Assembly: GCF_947499845.1 (NCBI RefSeq)
Contig: NZ_CANMPM010000003.1
Span: 124,001 to 188,000 of the forward strand
Direction: 5' to 3'
Length of the DNA stretch: 64,000 nt
DNA from: an uncultured Pseudokineococcus sp.
Lineage (GTDB): Bacteria; Actinomycetota; Actinomycetes; Actinomycetales; Quadrisphaeraceae
The notes below the pieces were generated by a model. The model ran no database searches and was not told where the DNA came from. It was given only the letters and a program-made list of their open reading frames with translations. Positions within the stretch are counted from its first letter, which is position 1. Every line of letters starts with the position of its first letter. A program made the position numbers and the translations under genes. This document shows, piece after piece, positions 28,184 to 35,426 of the stretch.

Positions 28184-30343
28184 TCACTCCGGGGCGTCGG
28201 GGCTGCGGCGCACGACGAGGACGCACGTGTCGTCCTCGAGGTCGAGGCCGCCGTCGGTGAAGCGGGCGACGACGAGGTCGCGCAGCGCCGCCGCGCTGCA
28301 CCCCTCGGGCGCCTGGGAGAGCACCTGCGCCAGCTCGTCGATGCCCTGCCGCAGCGGCCGGTCCCGCCGCTCGAGCAGGCCGTCGGTGTAGAGCACGAGC
28401 GCCGCGCCGGGGGGCATGGGCACCTCGGCCTGGTCGACGAGCGTGCGCGGGGCGGCGACCCCGATGGGGGTCGTGAGCGCCTGGTCGAGGCGCTCGACGG
28501 CGCCCCCGGGCAGCAGCAGCATCGGCGGCGGGTGGCCCGCCTTGGCGTAGGTGACCGCGCAGCGGCTCCCGTCCTCGGCGCAGGCCACGCGGGCGTACAC
28601 GCACGTCGCGAGGCCCGCCATGCCGAGGCCCCGCACGAGCAGGTCCAGCCGGCGCAGGACGGCGCCGGGCTCGTCGCCGCTCCAGGCGTAGGAGCGCAGG
28701 ACCGAGCGCAGCTGGCCCATGGCGGCGGCGGCCTGCAGGTCGTGGCCCATGACGTCGCCGATGGCGACGCCGAGGCCGCCGTCGGGCAGGTCGAGGACGT
28801 CGTACCAGTCGCCGCCGACCTCGGCGCCGACGGCCGCCGGGAGGTAGGTGGCCGCGACGTCGAAGTCGTCGAGCTCCGGCAGGTCGGGCAGGAGGCTGCG
28901 CTGGAGCGTCAGGGCGGCCGCGTGCTCGCGCTCGTAGAGGCGTGCGTTGTCGATGGCCAGGCCGGCGCGCACGCCGACGTCCGCCATGGTCGCCAGGTCG
29001 GTCGGGCCGGGGGCGCTGCCGTCGACGACGACGAGGCCGAGCACGGCCGTGGTGCGACCGCGCGCGCGCAGCGGCACGAGGACCACCCGCGTCATGCCCA
29101 TGGCCCGGACGGCCTCGCGGCTCTCCTCGCGCTCGAGGGGCCCGGCGGCCTCATCGACGTCGAGCTCCCAGGAGATCGGGTCGGTGACCGCGCCGGAGAG
29201 CAGCTCGGCCAGCTGCGGGCCGTGCGCGTACCGGTGCGCGTCCTCGGTGGCCAGCACCCGCGCGTGCTCGGCCATCGCCGGGTCGCCGTGGGCGACGTGG
29301 AAGGCCGACGGCCGCCCGGTGTCGTCGGTGCCGATGGCGAAGGCCCAGACCGCGAGGTCGGGCACGACGAGCCCCGGCAGCACCGCGAGGGCCTCGTGGC
29401 TGTCGAGGCGGCTGGACAGCGCGCTGCTCACCCGCGCCAGCGCCTCGAGCCGGGCGTTCGCGCGGCGGGCGGCCTCGAGCGCCCGGTCGCGCTCGGCGGC
29501 GGCCTCGACCCGCGCGGTGACGTCGGACTGGACGCCCACGTGGTGGGTGAGGCGGCCGTCGGCGTCGAACACCGGGCTGATGACCACCTCGTTCCAGAAG
29601 GCGGTGCCGTCGGCCCGGAAGTTGAGGAGGACCTCGGTGACGGGCTCGTCCTCGCGCAGGGCGCGGGAGATGCGGGCGACGGCCTCGCGGTCGGTGGCGG
29701 GGCCCTGGAGGAAGCGGCAGTTGCGACCGACGACGTCCTCGGAGGTGTACCCCGTGGTGCGCGTGAAGGCGGGATTGACCCACACGAGCGGGTCGTCCTC
29801 GCGGTGGGGGTCGCTGATGGTGAACGACAGGTCGCTCGCGACGACGGCGCGGTAGCGGAGGTCCCCGCCGTCCTGCAGCTCGGCGACGGCCTCCTGCTCG
29901 CGCAGCGGCAGCATGACGACCAGGGCCTGGCGCGCCAGCGGCGGCGGGGCGTCGGTGAGGGGGAAGCCGACCACCCACAGCGCCTCGCGGGCCGAGGTGG
30001 CGTCCGACCCGCGCTCGGCGGTCACGGCCTCGCCCGTGACGGGCTCGCCCGAGGCGACGCGGCGCAGCGGCGCGGGGCCGTCCTCCATGTCCTCGCCGGT
30101 GGCGTCGCGCAGGCCCGCGGCGCGGGACCACTCGGGGATGCCGACGGGCAGGCCCGTGCCGGGCGCCAGCTGGCGGGCGAGGTGGTTGGCGAAGACGACG
30201 TCGCCCTCGTCGAGGTCGACGAGCAGGACGGCGGCCGGGGTGTCGCGGACGACGGACGGCAGCACCGCGCCCGCGAAGGGCTGCACGGCGGTGAGCCCGT
30301 CGATGTCCGTCACGGCGTCGATAGTACGGACGCGGGCCGACAT
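28184..30343 (-). CDS. LOV-GAF-PP2C (SpoIIE/RsbU-type) photoreceptor phosphatase
   Basis: A 719-residue soluble protein. Residues 25-150: degenerate PAS. Residues 165-278: a LOV domain with the flavin signature GRNCRFLQG (photoactive Cys209), NPAFTRTTGY and VFDADGRLTHHVGVQSDVT. Residues 290-460: GAF. Residues 480-719: PP2C serine phosphatase with VGGDWYDVLDLPDGG, VAIGDVMGHD and TDGLLERRD, carrying the metal aspartates. Such proteins dephosphorylate anti-sigma-factor antagonists, so blue light would tune a stress sigma factor by partner switching. An RsbW-like kinase lies at 58.3 kb. ATG at 30343 is the earliest good start, though GTG at about 30313 is possible. A 34-bp palindrome lies upstream. 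Confidence 0.9.
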   Translation of the reverse strand: MSARVRTIDAVTDIDGLTAVQPFAGAVLPSVVRDTPAAVLLVDLDEGDVVFANHLARQLAPGTGLPVGIPEWSRAAGLRDATGEDMEDGPAPLRRVASGEPVTGEAVTAERGSDATSAREALWVVGFPLTDAPPPLARQALVVMLPLREQEAVAELQDGGDLRYRAVVASDLSFTISDPHREDDPLVWVNPAFTRTTGYTSEDVVGRNCRFLQGPATDREAVARISRALREDEPVTEVLLNFRADGTAFWNEVVISPVFDADGRLTHHVGVQSDVTARVEAAAERDRALEAARRANARLEALARVSSALSSRLDSHEALAVLPGLVVPDLAVWAFAIGTDDTGRPSAFHVAHGDPAMAEHARVLATEDAHRYAHGPQLAELLSGAVTDPISWELDVDEAAGPLEREESREAVRAMGMTRVVLVPLRARGRTTAVLGLVVVDGSAPGPTDLATMADVGVRAGLAIDNARLYEREHAAALTLQRSLLPDLPELDDFDVAATYLPAAVGAEVGGDWYDVLDLPDGGLGVAIGDVMGHDLQAAAAMGQLRSVLRSYAWSGDEPGAVLRRLDLLVRGLGMAGLATCVYARVACAEDGSRCAVTYAKAGHPPPMLLLPGGAVERLDQALTTPIGVAAPRTLVDQAEVPMPPGAALVLYTDGLLERRDRPLRQGIDELAQVLSQAPEGCSAAALRDLVVARFTDGGLDLEDDTCVLVVRRSPDAPE

Positions 30344-30363
30344 CGCGCCGTCGGACGCCGCTG

Positions 30364-30397
30364 CCGGTCGACGCGGTGTCGACACCCCGTCGACCGG
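30364..30397. promoter_or_regulatory. 34-bp near-perfect palindrome upstream of LOV gene
   Basis: Left arm CCGGTCGACG (30364-30373), a central 12-bp palindrome GGTGTCGACACC (30375-30386) and right arm CGTCGACCGG (30388-30397), with only one mismatched pair. It sits between the pheA stop and the LOV-phosphatase start on the minus strand, so it can end pheA transcription or act as an operator for the photoreceptor. The repeated TCGAC steps favour a protein site. Confidence 0.55.
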
Positions 30398-30426
30398 CCG
30401 GCGGTCCTCCCGCCCGGCAGGGGGGG

Positions 30427-31404
30427 TCAGGGCGGCGGTGCGCCCCGGCGGACCGCGTCGAGCCACGCCCGCGCGGCGGTGAAGTCGGCGTCGCCGGTGC
30501 CCGGGCGCACGGGCACCGGTCGCGCGTCGGCCCGGGGGTAGGAGCCGAGGAAGCGCACCTGGGGGCAGAAGCGGTGCAGGCCGAGGAGCGCCTCGGCGAC
30601 CCGGGCGTCCTCGACGTGGCCCTCGGCGTCGATGGCGAAGCAGTAGCGCCCGAGCGCGTCGCCGGTGGGCCGCGACTCGATCCGCGTGAGGTTGACCCCG
30701 CGCGAGGCGAACTGCTCGAGGATCTCGAGCAGCATGCCGGGGTGGTCCTCCGGCTGGAAGGCGACGACGCTCGTGCGGTCGGCGCCCGTCCGCGGCGGCG
30801 GGGCGGTGGGGCGGCCGACGAGCACGAAGCGCGTGACGGCGCCCGCCGTGTCGCCCACGTCGCGCGCGAGCACCTGCAGGCCGTAGCGCTCGGCGGCGAC
30901 CTCCGCGCACAGGGCGGCCTCGTAGCCGGGGGCGGGGGCGCCCTCGGCCAGCCCGGCCGCGGCCGCCGCCGTCGAGGCGCTCGGCACGTAGCCGGCCGCG
31001 GGGAGGTGCGCCGCGAGCCAGCCGCGGCACTGGGCGTGGGCGTGCGTGTGCGTGCTGACGACCCGGACGTCCTCCGCGCGGGTGCCGGGCCGGGCGGCGA
31101 GGACGAAGGAGACCGGCACGAGCGCCTCGGCCAGGACGACGAGCGGGTCGCCGCCGGCGAGCCCGTCGAGGGTGGCGGCGACGCCGCCCTCGACGGAGTT
31201 CTCCATCGGCACCATGGCGGCGTCGAGGTCGCCGGCGCGGACCGCCGCCAGGGCGGCGTCGACGCTCGGCGTGGCCACCTTCTCGGCGCCGCCCTCGCCG
31301 CGCGCCGCGAGGGCGCCGGCCAGGGCGGCGTCGGTGAAGGTGCCCTCGGGGCCGAGGTAGCCGTAGCGGCGGGCCCCCGGGCGCCCCTTCGCCTCGGGGC
31401 TCAC
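30427..31404 (-). CDS. pheA: Prephenate dehydratase
   Basis: A 325-residue enzyme converting prephenate to phenylpyruvate in phenylalanine synthesis. The catalytic domain starts YGYLGPEGTFTDAAL and ends with the TRF motif (GAVTRFVLVG, about residues 190-199). The C-terminal ACT domain carries NLTRIESRPTGDALGRYCFAID, the ESRP phenylalanine-binding motif for feedback control. GTG at 31404 overlaps the stop of the flotillin gene by 4 nt, so it is translationally coupled to it. No chorismate mutase domain is fused, as usual in actinobacteria. Confidence 0.95.
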   Translation of the reverse strand: MSPEAKGRPGARRYGYLGPEGTFTDAALAGALAARGEGGAEKVATPSVDAALAAVRAGDLDAAMVPMENSVEGGVAATLDGLAGGDPLVVLAEALVPVSFVLAARPGTRAEDVRVVSTHTHAHAQCRGWLAAHLPAAGYVPSASTAAAAAGLAEGAPAPGYEAALCAEVAAERYGLQVLARDVGDTAGAVTRFVLVGRPTAPPPRTGADRTSVVAFQPEDHPGMLLEILEQFASRGVNLTRIESRPTGDALGRYCFAIDAEGHVEDARVAEALLGLHRFCPQVRFLGSYPRADARPVPVRPGTGDADFTAARAWLDAVRRGAPPP

Positions 31405-33002
31405 GAGCCGTCGGTCCCGCTGCCGTCCTCGTCGCCGGAGCCGAAGCCGCCCGGGGCGGTGCTGCCGGGCGCGGGCGCGGCGGTGCGCACCGGGCGCACC
31501 GGCGCGCCGCCGCCCGAGCCCGAGCGGGAGCCGCCGAGCAGCGAGGTCAGGTCGATGCCCGTCGTGCGCCGCACCGTCTCGAGGGTCTCGTGCAGGTTGC
31601 CGGCGACCGAGCGGGAGAGCGCCCCGGCGCCGTCGTTGGAGATGACGGTGAGGTCGTCGATGGAGCCGAGCGGCTCGGCCAGGGCGCGGGCCATCTCGGG
31701 CAGGACGTCGACGACCATCTGCAGGCGGGCGGCGTCGCCGTACCCGGCGAAGGCCTCGGCGAGCTCGCGCCGCGCGGCGGCCTCGGCGCGGCCCTTGGCC
31801 TCGATCGCGGCGGCCTCGGACTCGCCCTCCAGGCGGCGGGCGTCGGCCTGCGCGGTGCGCCGGGCCAGCTCGGCCTCGGCGGCGAGGCGGACGGCGCGGG
31901 CCTCCGCCTCGGCGCTGATGCGCAGGCGCTGCGCGTCGGCGTCGGCCGACAGGCGGGTGCGCTCGGCGGCGGCCTTGGCGTCGGCGACGGACGACGCCGC
32001 CCGGCCCTCGGCCTCGTACTGGACGGCGCTGCGGCGCGCCTGCGCCTCCTGCTCGGTCTTGTACCGGGCGGCGTCGGCGGGCTTGCGCACGTCGGTGTCG
32101 AGCTGGGTCTCGGTCAGCGTGGCCTGCCGCTGGGCCACCCGCTCCTGGACGGTGAGGACCTCCTGGTCCTGGGCGGCCTTGGCGAGCGCGCCGGCCGCCT
32201 CCGCCTCGGCCTGCGCCCGGTCGGTGTCGGCGCGGAAGGTGGCCTGGCGCAGGGCCAGGTCGCGCTCGGCCTCGGCGACGAGCTGCTGGGCCGCGGCCTC
32301 GCGCTGGGAGGACTCGCGCTGGGCGTCGGCCTCGGCGATGGCCGCGTTGCGGGCGGCCGCGGCGGCCTCGGGGCGGCCGAGGTCGCGCAGGTAGTTGCTG
32401 TCGTCGGAGACGTCCTGGATCTGGAAGGTGTCGAGGACGAGGCCCTGGTTGTTGAGCGAGGAGACCGACTCGTCGGCGACCTGGCGCGCGAAGGCGGCGC
32501 GGTCGCGGATGATCTCGTCGACCGTCAGCGTGCCGACGATGGAGCGCAGCGAGCCGGCGAGGACCTCCTGCGTGAAGGACTCGATCTCGTCCTGCTGGTG
32601 CAGGAAGCGCTGCGCGGCCGCGCGCACGTTGTTCTCCGTGCCGCCCACCTTGACGATGGCGACGGCGTCGAGGTTGAGCCGGATGCCCTGCTGCGACACC
32701 GCGCCGCGGATCTGCACGCGGATGGAGCGCGAGGCCAGGGACAGCGCGTAGGCCTGCTCGACGAAGGGCTTGACGAAGACGCCGCCGCCCATGACGACGC
32801 GCTGGCCGGACAGGTCCATCGAGGACTCGCCCGTCTCGGGGTTGAGCACGGGCTTGCCGCCCTTGCGCCCGACGACGACGAGCGCCTCGGACGGGTTGGC
32901 GATCTTGTAGCGCCGCACCGCGGAGACGCCCAGGACCAGGAGGACGAGGACGACCACCCCCACGAGGACCAGGGCGATGAGCGTTCCGATTGCGATGTCC
33001 AT
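31401..33002 (-). CDS. Flotillin-like SPFH domain protein
   Basis: A 533-residue protein. A single N-terminal helix (about residues 5-27) anchors it. An SPFH/band-7 domain follows (to about 200, e.g. FLHQQDEIESFTQEVLAGSLRSI). A long Ala/Glu-rich coiled coil runs from about 210 to 430, with repeated AEAxA pattern. The tail is Gly/Pro/Ser-rich and disordered. Bacterial flotillins organise functional membrane microdomains. It is unusual that its stop overlaps the start of pheA (GTGA). No NfeD partner is adjacent. Confidence 0.9.
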   Translation of the reverse strand: MDIAIGTLIALVLVGVVVLVLLVLGVSAVRRYKIANPSEALVVVGRKGGKPVLNPETGESSMDLSGQRVVMGGGVFVKPFVEQAYALSLASRSIRVQIRGAVSQQGIRLNLDAVAIVKVGGTENNVRAAAQRFLHQQDEIESFTQEVLAGSLRSIVGTLTVDEIIRDRAAFARQVADESVSSLNNQGLVLDTFQIQDVSDDSNYLRDLGRPEAAAAARNAAIAEADAQRESSQREAAAQQLVAEAERDLALRQATFRADTDRAQAEAEAAGALAKAAQDQEVLTVQERVAQRQATLTETQLDTDVRKPADAARYKTEQEAQARRSAVQYEAEGRAASSVADAKAAAERTRLSADADAQRLRISAEAEARAVRLAAEAELARRTAQADARRLEGESEAAAIEAKGRAEAAARRELAEAFAGYGDAARLQMVVDVLPEMARALAEPLGSIDDLTVISNDGAGALSRSVAGNLHETLETVRRTTGIDLTSLLGGSRSGSGGGAPVRPVRTAAPAPGSTAPGGFGSGDEDGSGTDGS

Positions 33003-33158
33003 GCCTGAGCGGGCTCCCCGTCACGTCGTCGTCGCCCCGCCGCGGCGGGGGCTCGCGCCGGTTCCGGCGCGCGGGCGACAGTGTGGCCGACCGGGGCTCG
33101 CGGCGGGGGCGCCTGTGGACACCGCCACCGGACCGGGTGGTGGCGCTCCTCGCGGGGG

Positions 33159-33644
33159 TCAGCCGTCCGTCGGGCGGCGTCCGCGCGCGACGGCGTCGGC
33201 CGCCTCGTCGAGGAAGCGCCCGAGCAGCGCCAGCTCCTCGCCGTCGTAGCGCGCGAGGACGGCGCGCAGCTCGGCGGCCATGGGGGAGAAGACGTCGCGG
33301 CCGAGGTCGCGCGCGACGTCGGTGACCTCGACGACGACCCGGCGGCGGTCGGTGCCGCTGCGGGCCCGCCGGACGTGCCCGGACCGCTCGAGCCGGTCGA
33401 GCAGCGCCGTCGTCGCGGGCGAGCTGAGGCCGAGGTGGCGCGAGAGCGTGCCGGGGCTGTGCTCCTCGCCGCGGCGGTCGGCCTCGACGACGGCCGCGAC
33501 GGCCTCCAGGTCGGTGCGCGCCGAGCCGTGGCGCGCCCCGACCTCGTCGACGTAGCGGTCGGTCTCCTGCACCACGCGCTGCAGCGCGCGCAGCACCTCC
33601 GCCCGGGCGGTGCCGTCGGCGTCGTCGGGCGGGTGCGCGCTCAC
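33159..33644 (-). CDS. MarR family transcriptional regulator
   Basis: A 161-residue winged-helix regulator: HSPGTLSRHLGLSSPATTALLDRLERSGHVRRARSGTDRRRVVVEVT holds the recognition helix and the wing with the family DRR motif. It diverges from the TspO-like gene with only 24 bp between the start codons, so the two share a compact promoter and MarR probably represses both. The N-terminal helix starts near residue 14. The 33003-33158 gap downstream shows nothing clear. Confidence 0.9.
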   Translation of the reverse strand: MSAHPPDDADGTARAEVLRALQRVVQETDRYVDEVGARHGSARTDLEAVAAVVEADRRGEEHSPGTLSRHLGLSSPATTALLDRLERSGHVRRARSGTDRRRVVVEVTDVARDLGRDVFSPMAAELRAVLARYDGEELALLGRFLDEAADAVARGRRPTDG

Positions 33645-33668
33645 GGGGCCGAGGCTACTCTCTCCGCC

Positions 33669-34511
33669 ATGGAGACGTTCGCTCGTGGAAAGACCTCCAG
33701 CTCCGGCACGACGCCCCGCGACCGCACGCGGCAGCGGGTGGTGCTCGGCAGCGCGGTGCTCGCGCTCGTCGTCTCGACGATCGGCTCGGGGGCCCTCGGC
33801 GGCACCCCGATCGACGAGGCCGCGGACGGGACGCTGTCGGCGACGGCGACGCTCGTCGCCCCCGCCGGTCCGGCCTTCTCGATCTGGGGCGTCATCTACG
33901 CGGGCCTCGTGGCGTACGGCGTCTGGCAGCTCGTCGCGGCGCGGCCGGCGGACCCGCGGCAGCGGTCGGTGGGCTGGCTGCTGGCGGCGTCGATGCTCCT
34001 CAACGCGGCGTGGATCACCGTCGTGCAGCTCGGCTCGGTGACGCTCAGCGTGCTCGTCATCGTCGCGCTGGTCGCCGTGCTCGGCGTGGTGCTCGCGCGG
34101 CTGGCGCGGTCGTCGCCGTCCGGGTGGGCGGAGGCGCTGCTCGTCGACGGCGTCGCGGGCATCTACCTCGGCTGGGTCCTCATCGCCACCGTGGCCAACG
34201 TCTCGGCCTGGCTGTCCGGCCTCGGCGTCGGCGGCCTCGGGCTGGGGGAGAGTGCCTGGGCCGTCGTCGTGCTCGCCGTCGCCGCGGCGATCGGTGCGTG
34301 GCTGTCGCTGGCCTCCGGCCGGGTCGCCCCGGCCCTATCCCTCGGCTGGGGCCTCGCCTGGGTCGCCGTCGGGCGCTCGAGCGGCGAGGACTCCTCGGGC
34401 GTCGTGGTCGTCGTCGCGGCGCTGGCGGCCGTCGTCGTGCTCGCCGCGGGCGTCACGGGCCGCGTGCGCGGTCGCCGGTCCGCGCCGTCCCGCCCCGCCC
34501 GGGTCGTCTGA
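33669..34511 (+). CDS. Tryptophan-rich sensory protein (TspO/MBR-related) membrane protein
   Basis: A 280-residue membrane protein with seven to eight hydrophobic segments. AFSIWGVIYAGLVAYGVWQL and the later MLLNAAWITVVQLG and GIYLGWVLIATVANVSAWL resemble the FxxW..IY and N-W motifs of TspO-like proteins, in the longer form often annotated as tryptophan-rich sensory protein. Classical TspO binds porphyrins and is about 160 residues, so equivalence is not assured. It begins 24 bp from a divergent MarR gene, suggesting ligand-induced expression. Confidence 0.7.
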   Translation: METFARGKTSSSGTTPRDRTRQRVVLGSAVLALVVSTIGSGALGGTPIDEAADGTLSATATLVAPAGPAFSIWGVIYAGLVAYGVWQLVAARPADPRQRSVGWLLAASMLLNAAWITVVQLGSVTLSVLVIVALVAVLGVVLARLARSSPSGWAEALLVDGVAGIYLGWVLIATVANVSAWLSGLGVGGLGLGESAWAVVVLAVAAAIGAWLSLASGRVAPALSLGWGLAWVAVGRSSGEDSSGVVVVVAALAAVVVLAAGVTGRVRGRRSAPSRPARVV

Positions 34512-34551
34512 CCCGGCCGCTCCCGACCGGGGAGCCGCGGCGGCCCGACCC

Positions 34552-35148
34552 TCAGCCGATCAGCAGGGCGTCCACGAGCAGCCACGCCCCGATGAGCACG
34601 AACAGGACGCCGGCCCCGATGGCGACGGCGCGCTCGGGGAGCCGCTTGCCGAGGTGGTAGCCGAGGACGATGGCGAGGGCGTCGGCCGCGACCATGCCGA
34701 CCGTCGACCCGAGCCACGTGCCGGCGATCTCGGCGAAGCCGTCGTCGCGCGCGGCGAGGGTGATGGTCGCGAGCATCGTCTTGTCGCCGAGCTCGGCGAG
34801 GAGGAAGGCGACGGCGACCGTGAGGAAGACCGACCGGCCGGCGCGCTCGGCCTTCTGCTCCTCGTCCTCGTCGAGGGAGTCTCCCCGGAAGGTCCAGACG
34901 CCGAAGCCGATGAAGGCGAGGCCTGCGACCACCGCGATGGCGGTGGTCGGCAGGGCTGCGCCGACGGCGGCGCCGAGCAGGACCGAGGCGAGGTGCACGA
35001 GGGCGGTCGAGGCGGTGATCGCGGCGATGATCGGCCACGGGCGGTAGCGCGTGGCGAAGGTCAGCGCCATGAGCTGGGACTTGTCGCCCAGCTCGGCGGC
35101 GAAGATGACGCCGAAGCCGACGGCGGTCGAGACGAAGAAGGGTTCCAC
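34552..35148 (-). CDS. TMEM165/GDT1 (UPF0016) family cation transporter, likely Mn2+ exporter
   Basis: A 198-residue membrane protein made of two homologous halves of three helices each. Both halves carry the family signature: FAAELGDKSQLMA near residue 17 and LLAELGDKTMLATI near residue 110, which form the Mn2+/Ca2+ site. The cytoplasmic linker is acidic (DSLDEDEEQ). Bacterial members export manganese. GTG at 35148 puts the first helix at the N-terminus. The leader upstream contains a yybP-ykoY manganese riboswitch, which strongly supports this role and on-switch control by Mn2+. Confidence 0.93.
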   Translation of the reverse strand: MEPFFVSTAVGFGVIFAAELGDKSQLMALTFATRYRPWPIIAAITASTALVHLASVLLGAAVGAALPTTAIAVVAGLAFIGFGVWTFRGDSLDEDEEQKAERAGRSVFLTVAVAFLLAELGDKTMLATITLAARDDGFAEIAGTWLGSTVGMVAADALAIVLGYHLGKRLPERAVAIGAGVLFVLIGAWLLVDALLIG

Positions 35149-35221
35149 GGGTCCTCGGGGGCTCGTGCGCGCCCTCCCGGGAGCAGGTGCGCCTCCGGCC
35201 GGGCGCACAGGTGTGCGCGGC

Positions 35222-35340
35222 CGAAGGTCTCGCCCACCGGGCGCGCGCCGAGCGCGACGTCCGGTCCGCGGCACCGGGTGCACCCGCGCGAGCGGGGCGG
35301 CCAGTGTGTCGACGCCGCGGTTGGGGGCTACTCCCCTTCG
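35222..35340 (-). ncRNA. yybP-ykoY manganese riboswitch
   Basis: Read on the minus strand, the leader contains the two conserved blocks of this class: CGAAGGGGAGTAGC (ending at complement 35327) and, about 95 nt later, GGCGAGACCTTCG (complement 35222-35234). CGAAGG and CCTTCG form the closing P1 helix (35335-35340 with 35222-35227). Just downstream is a hairpin GCGCACA/TGTGCGC (35203-35218) that may be part of the expression platform. It precedes a TMEM165-type Mn2+ exporter, a known target of this riboswitch. Confidence 0.88.
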
Positions 35341-35426
35341 TGAACGCGGGGGAGGCTAGCAGGGGCGCCCGCCGGTCCTCCGTCGCCCCCAGGGGCGGTC
35401 CAGGCGCGGCCCCTACCCTCGGGCCC

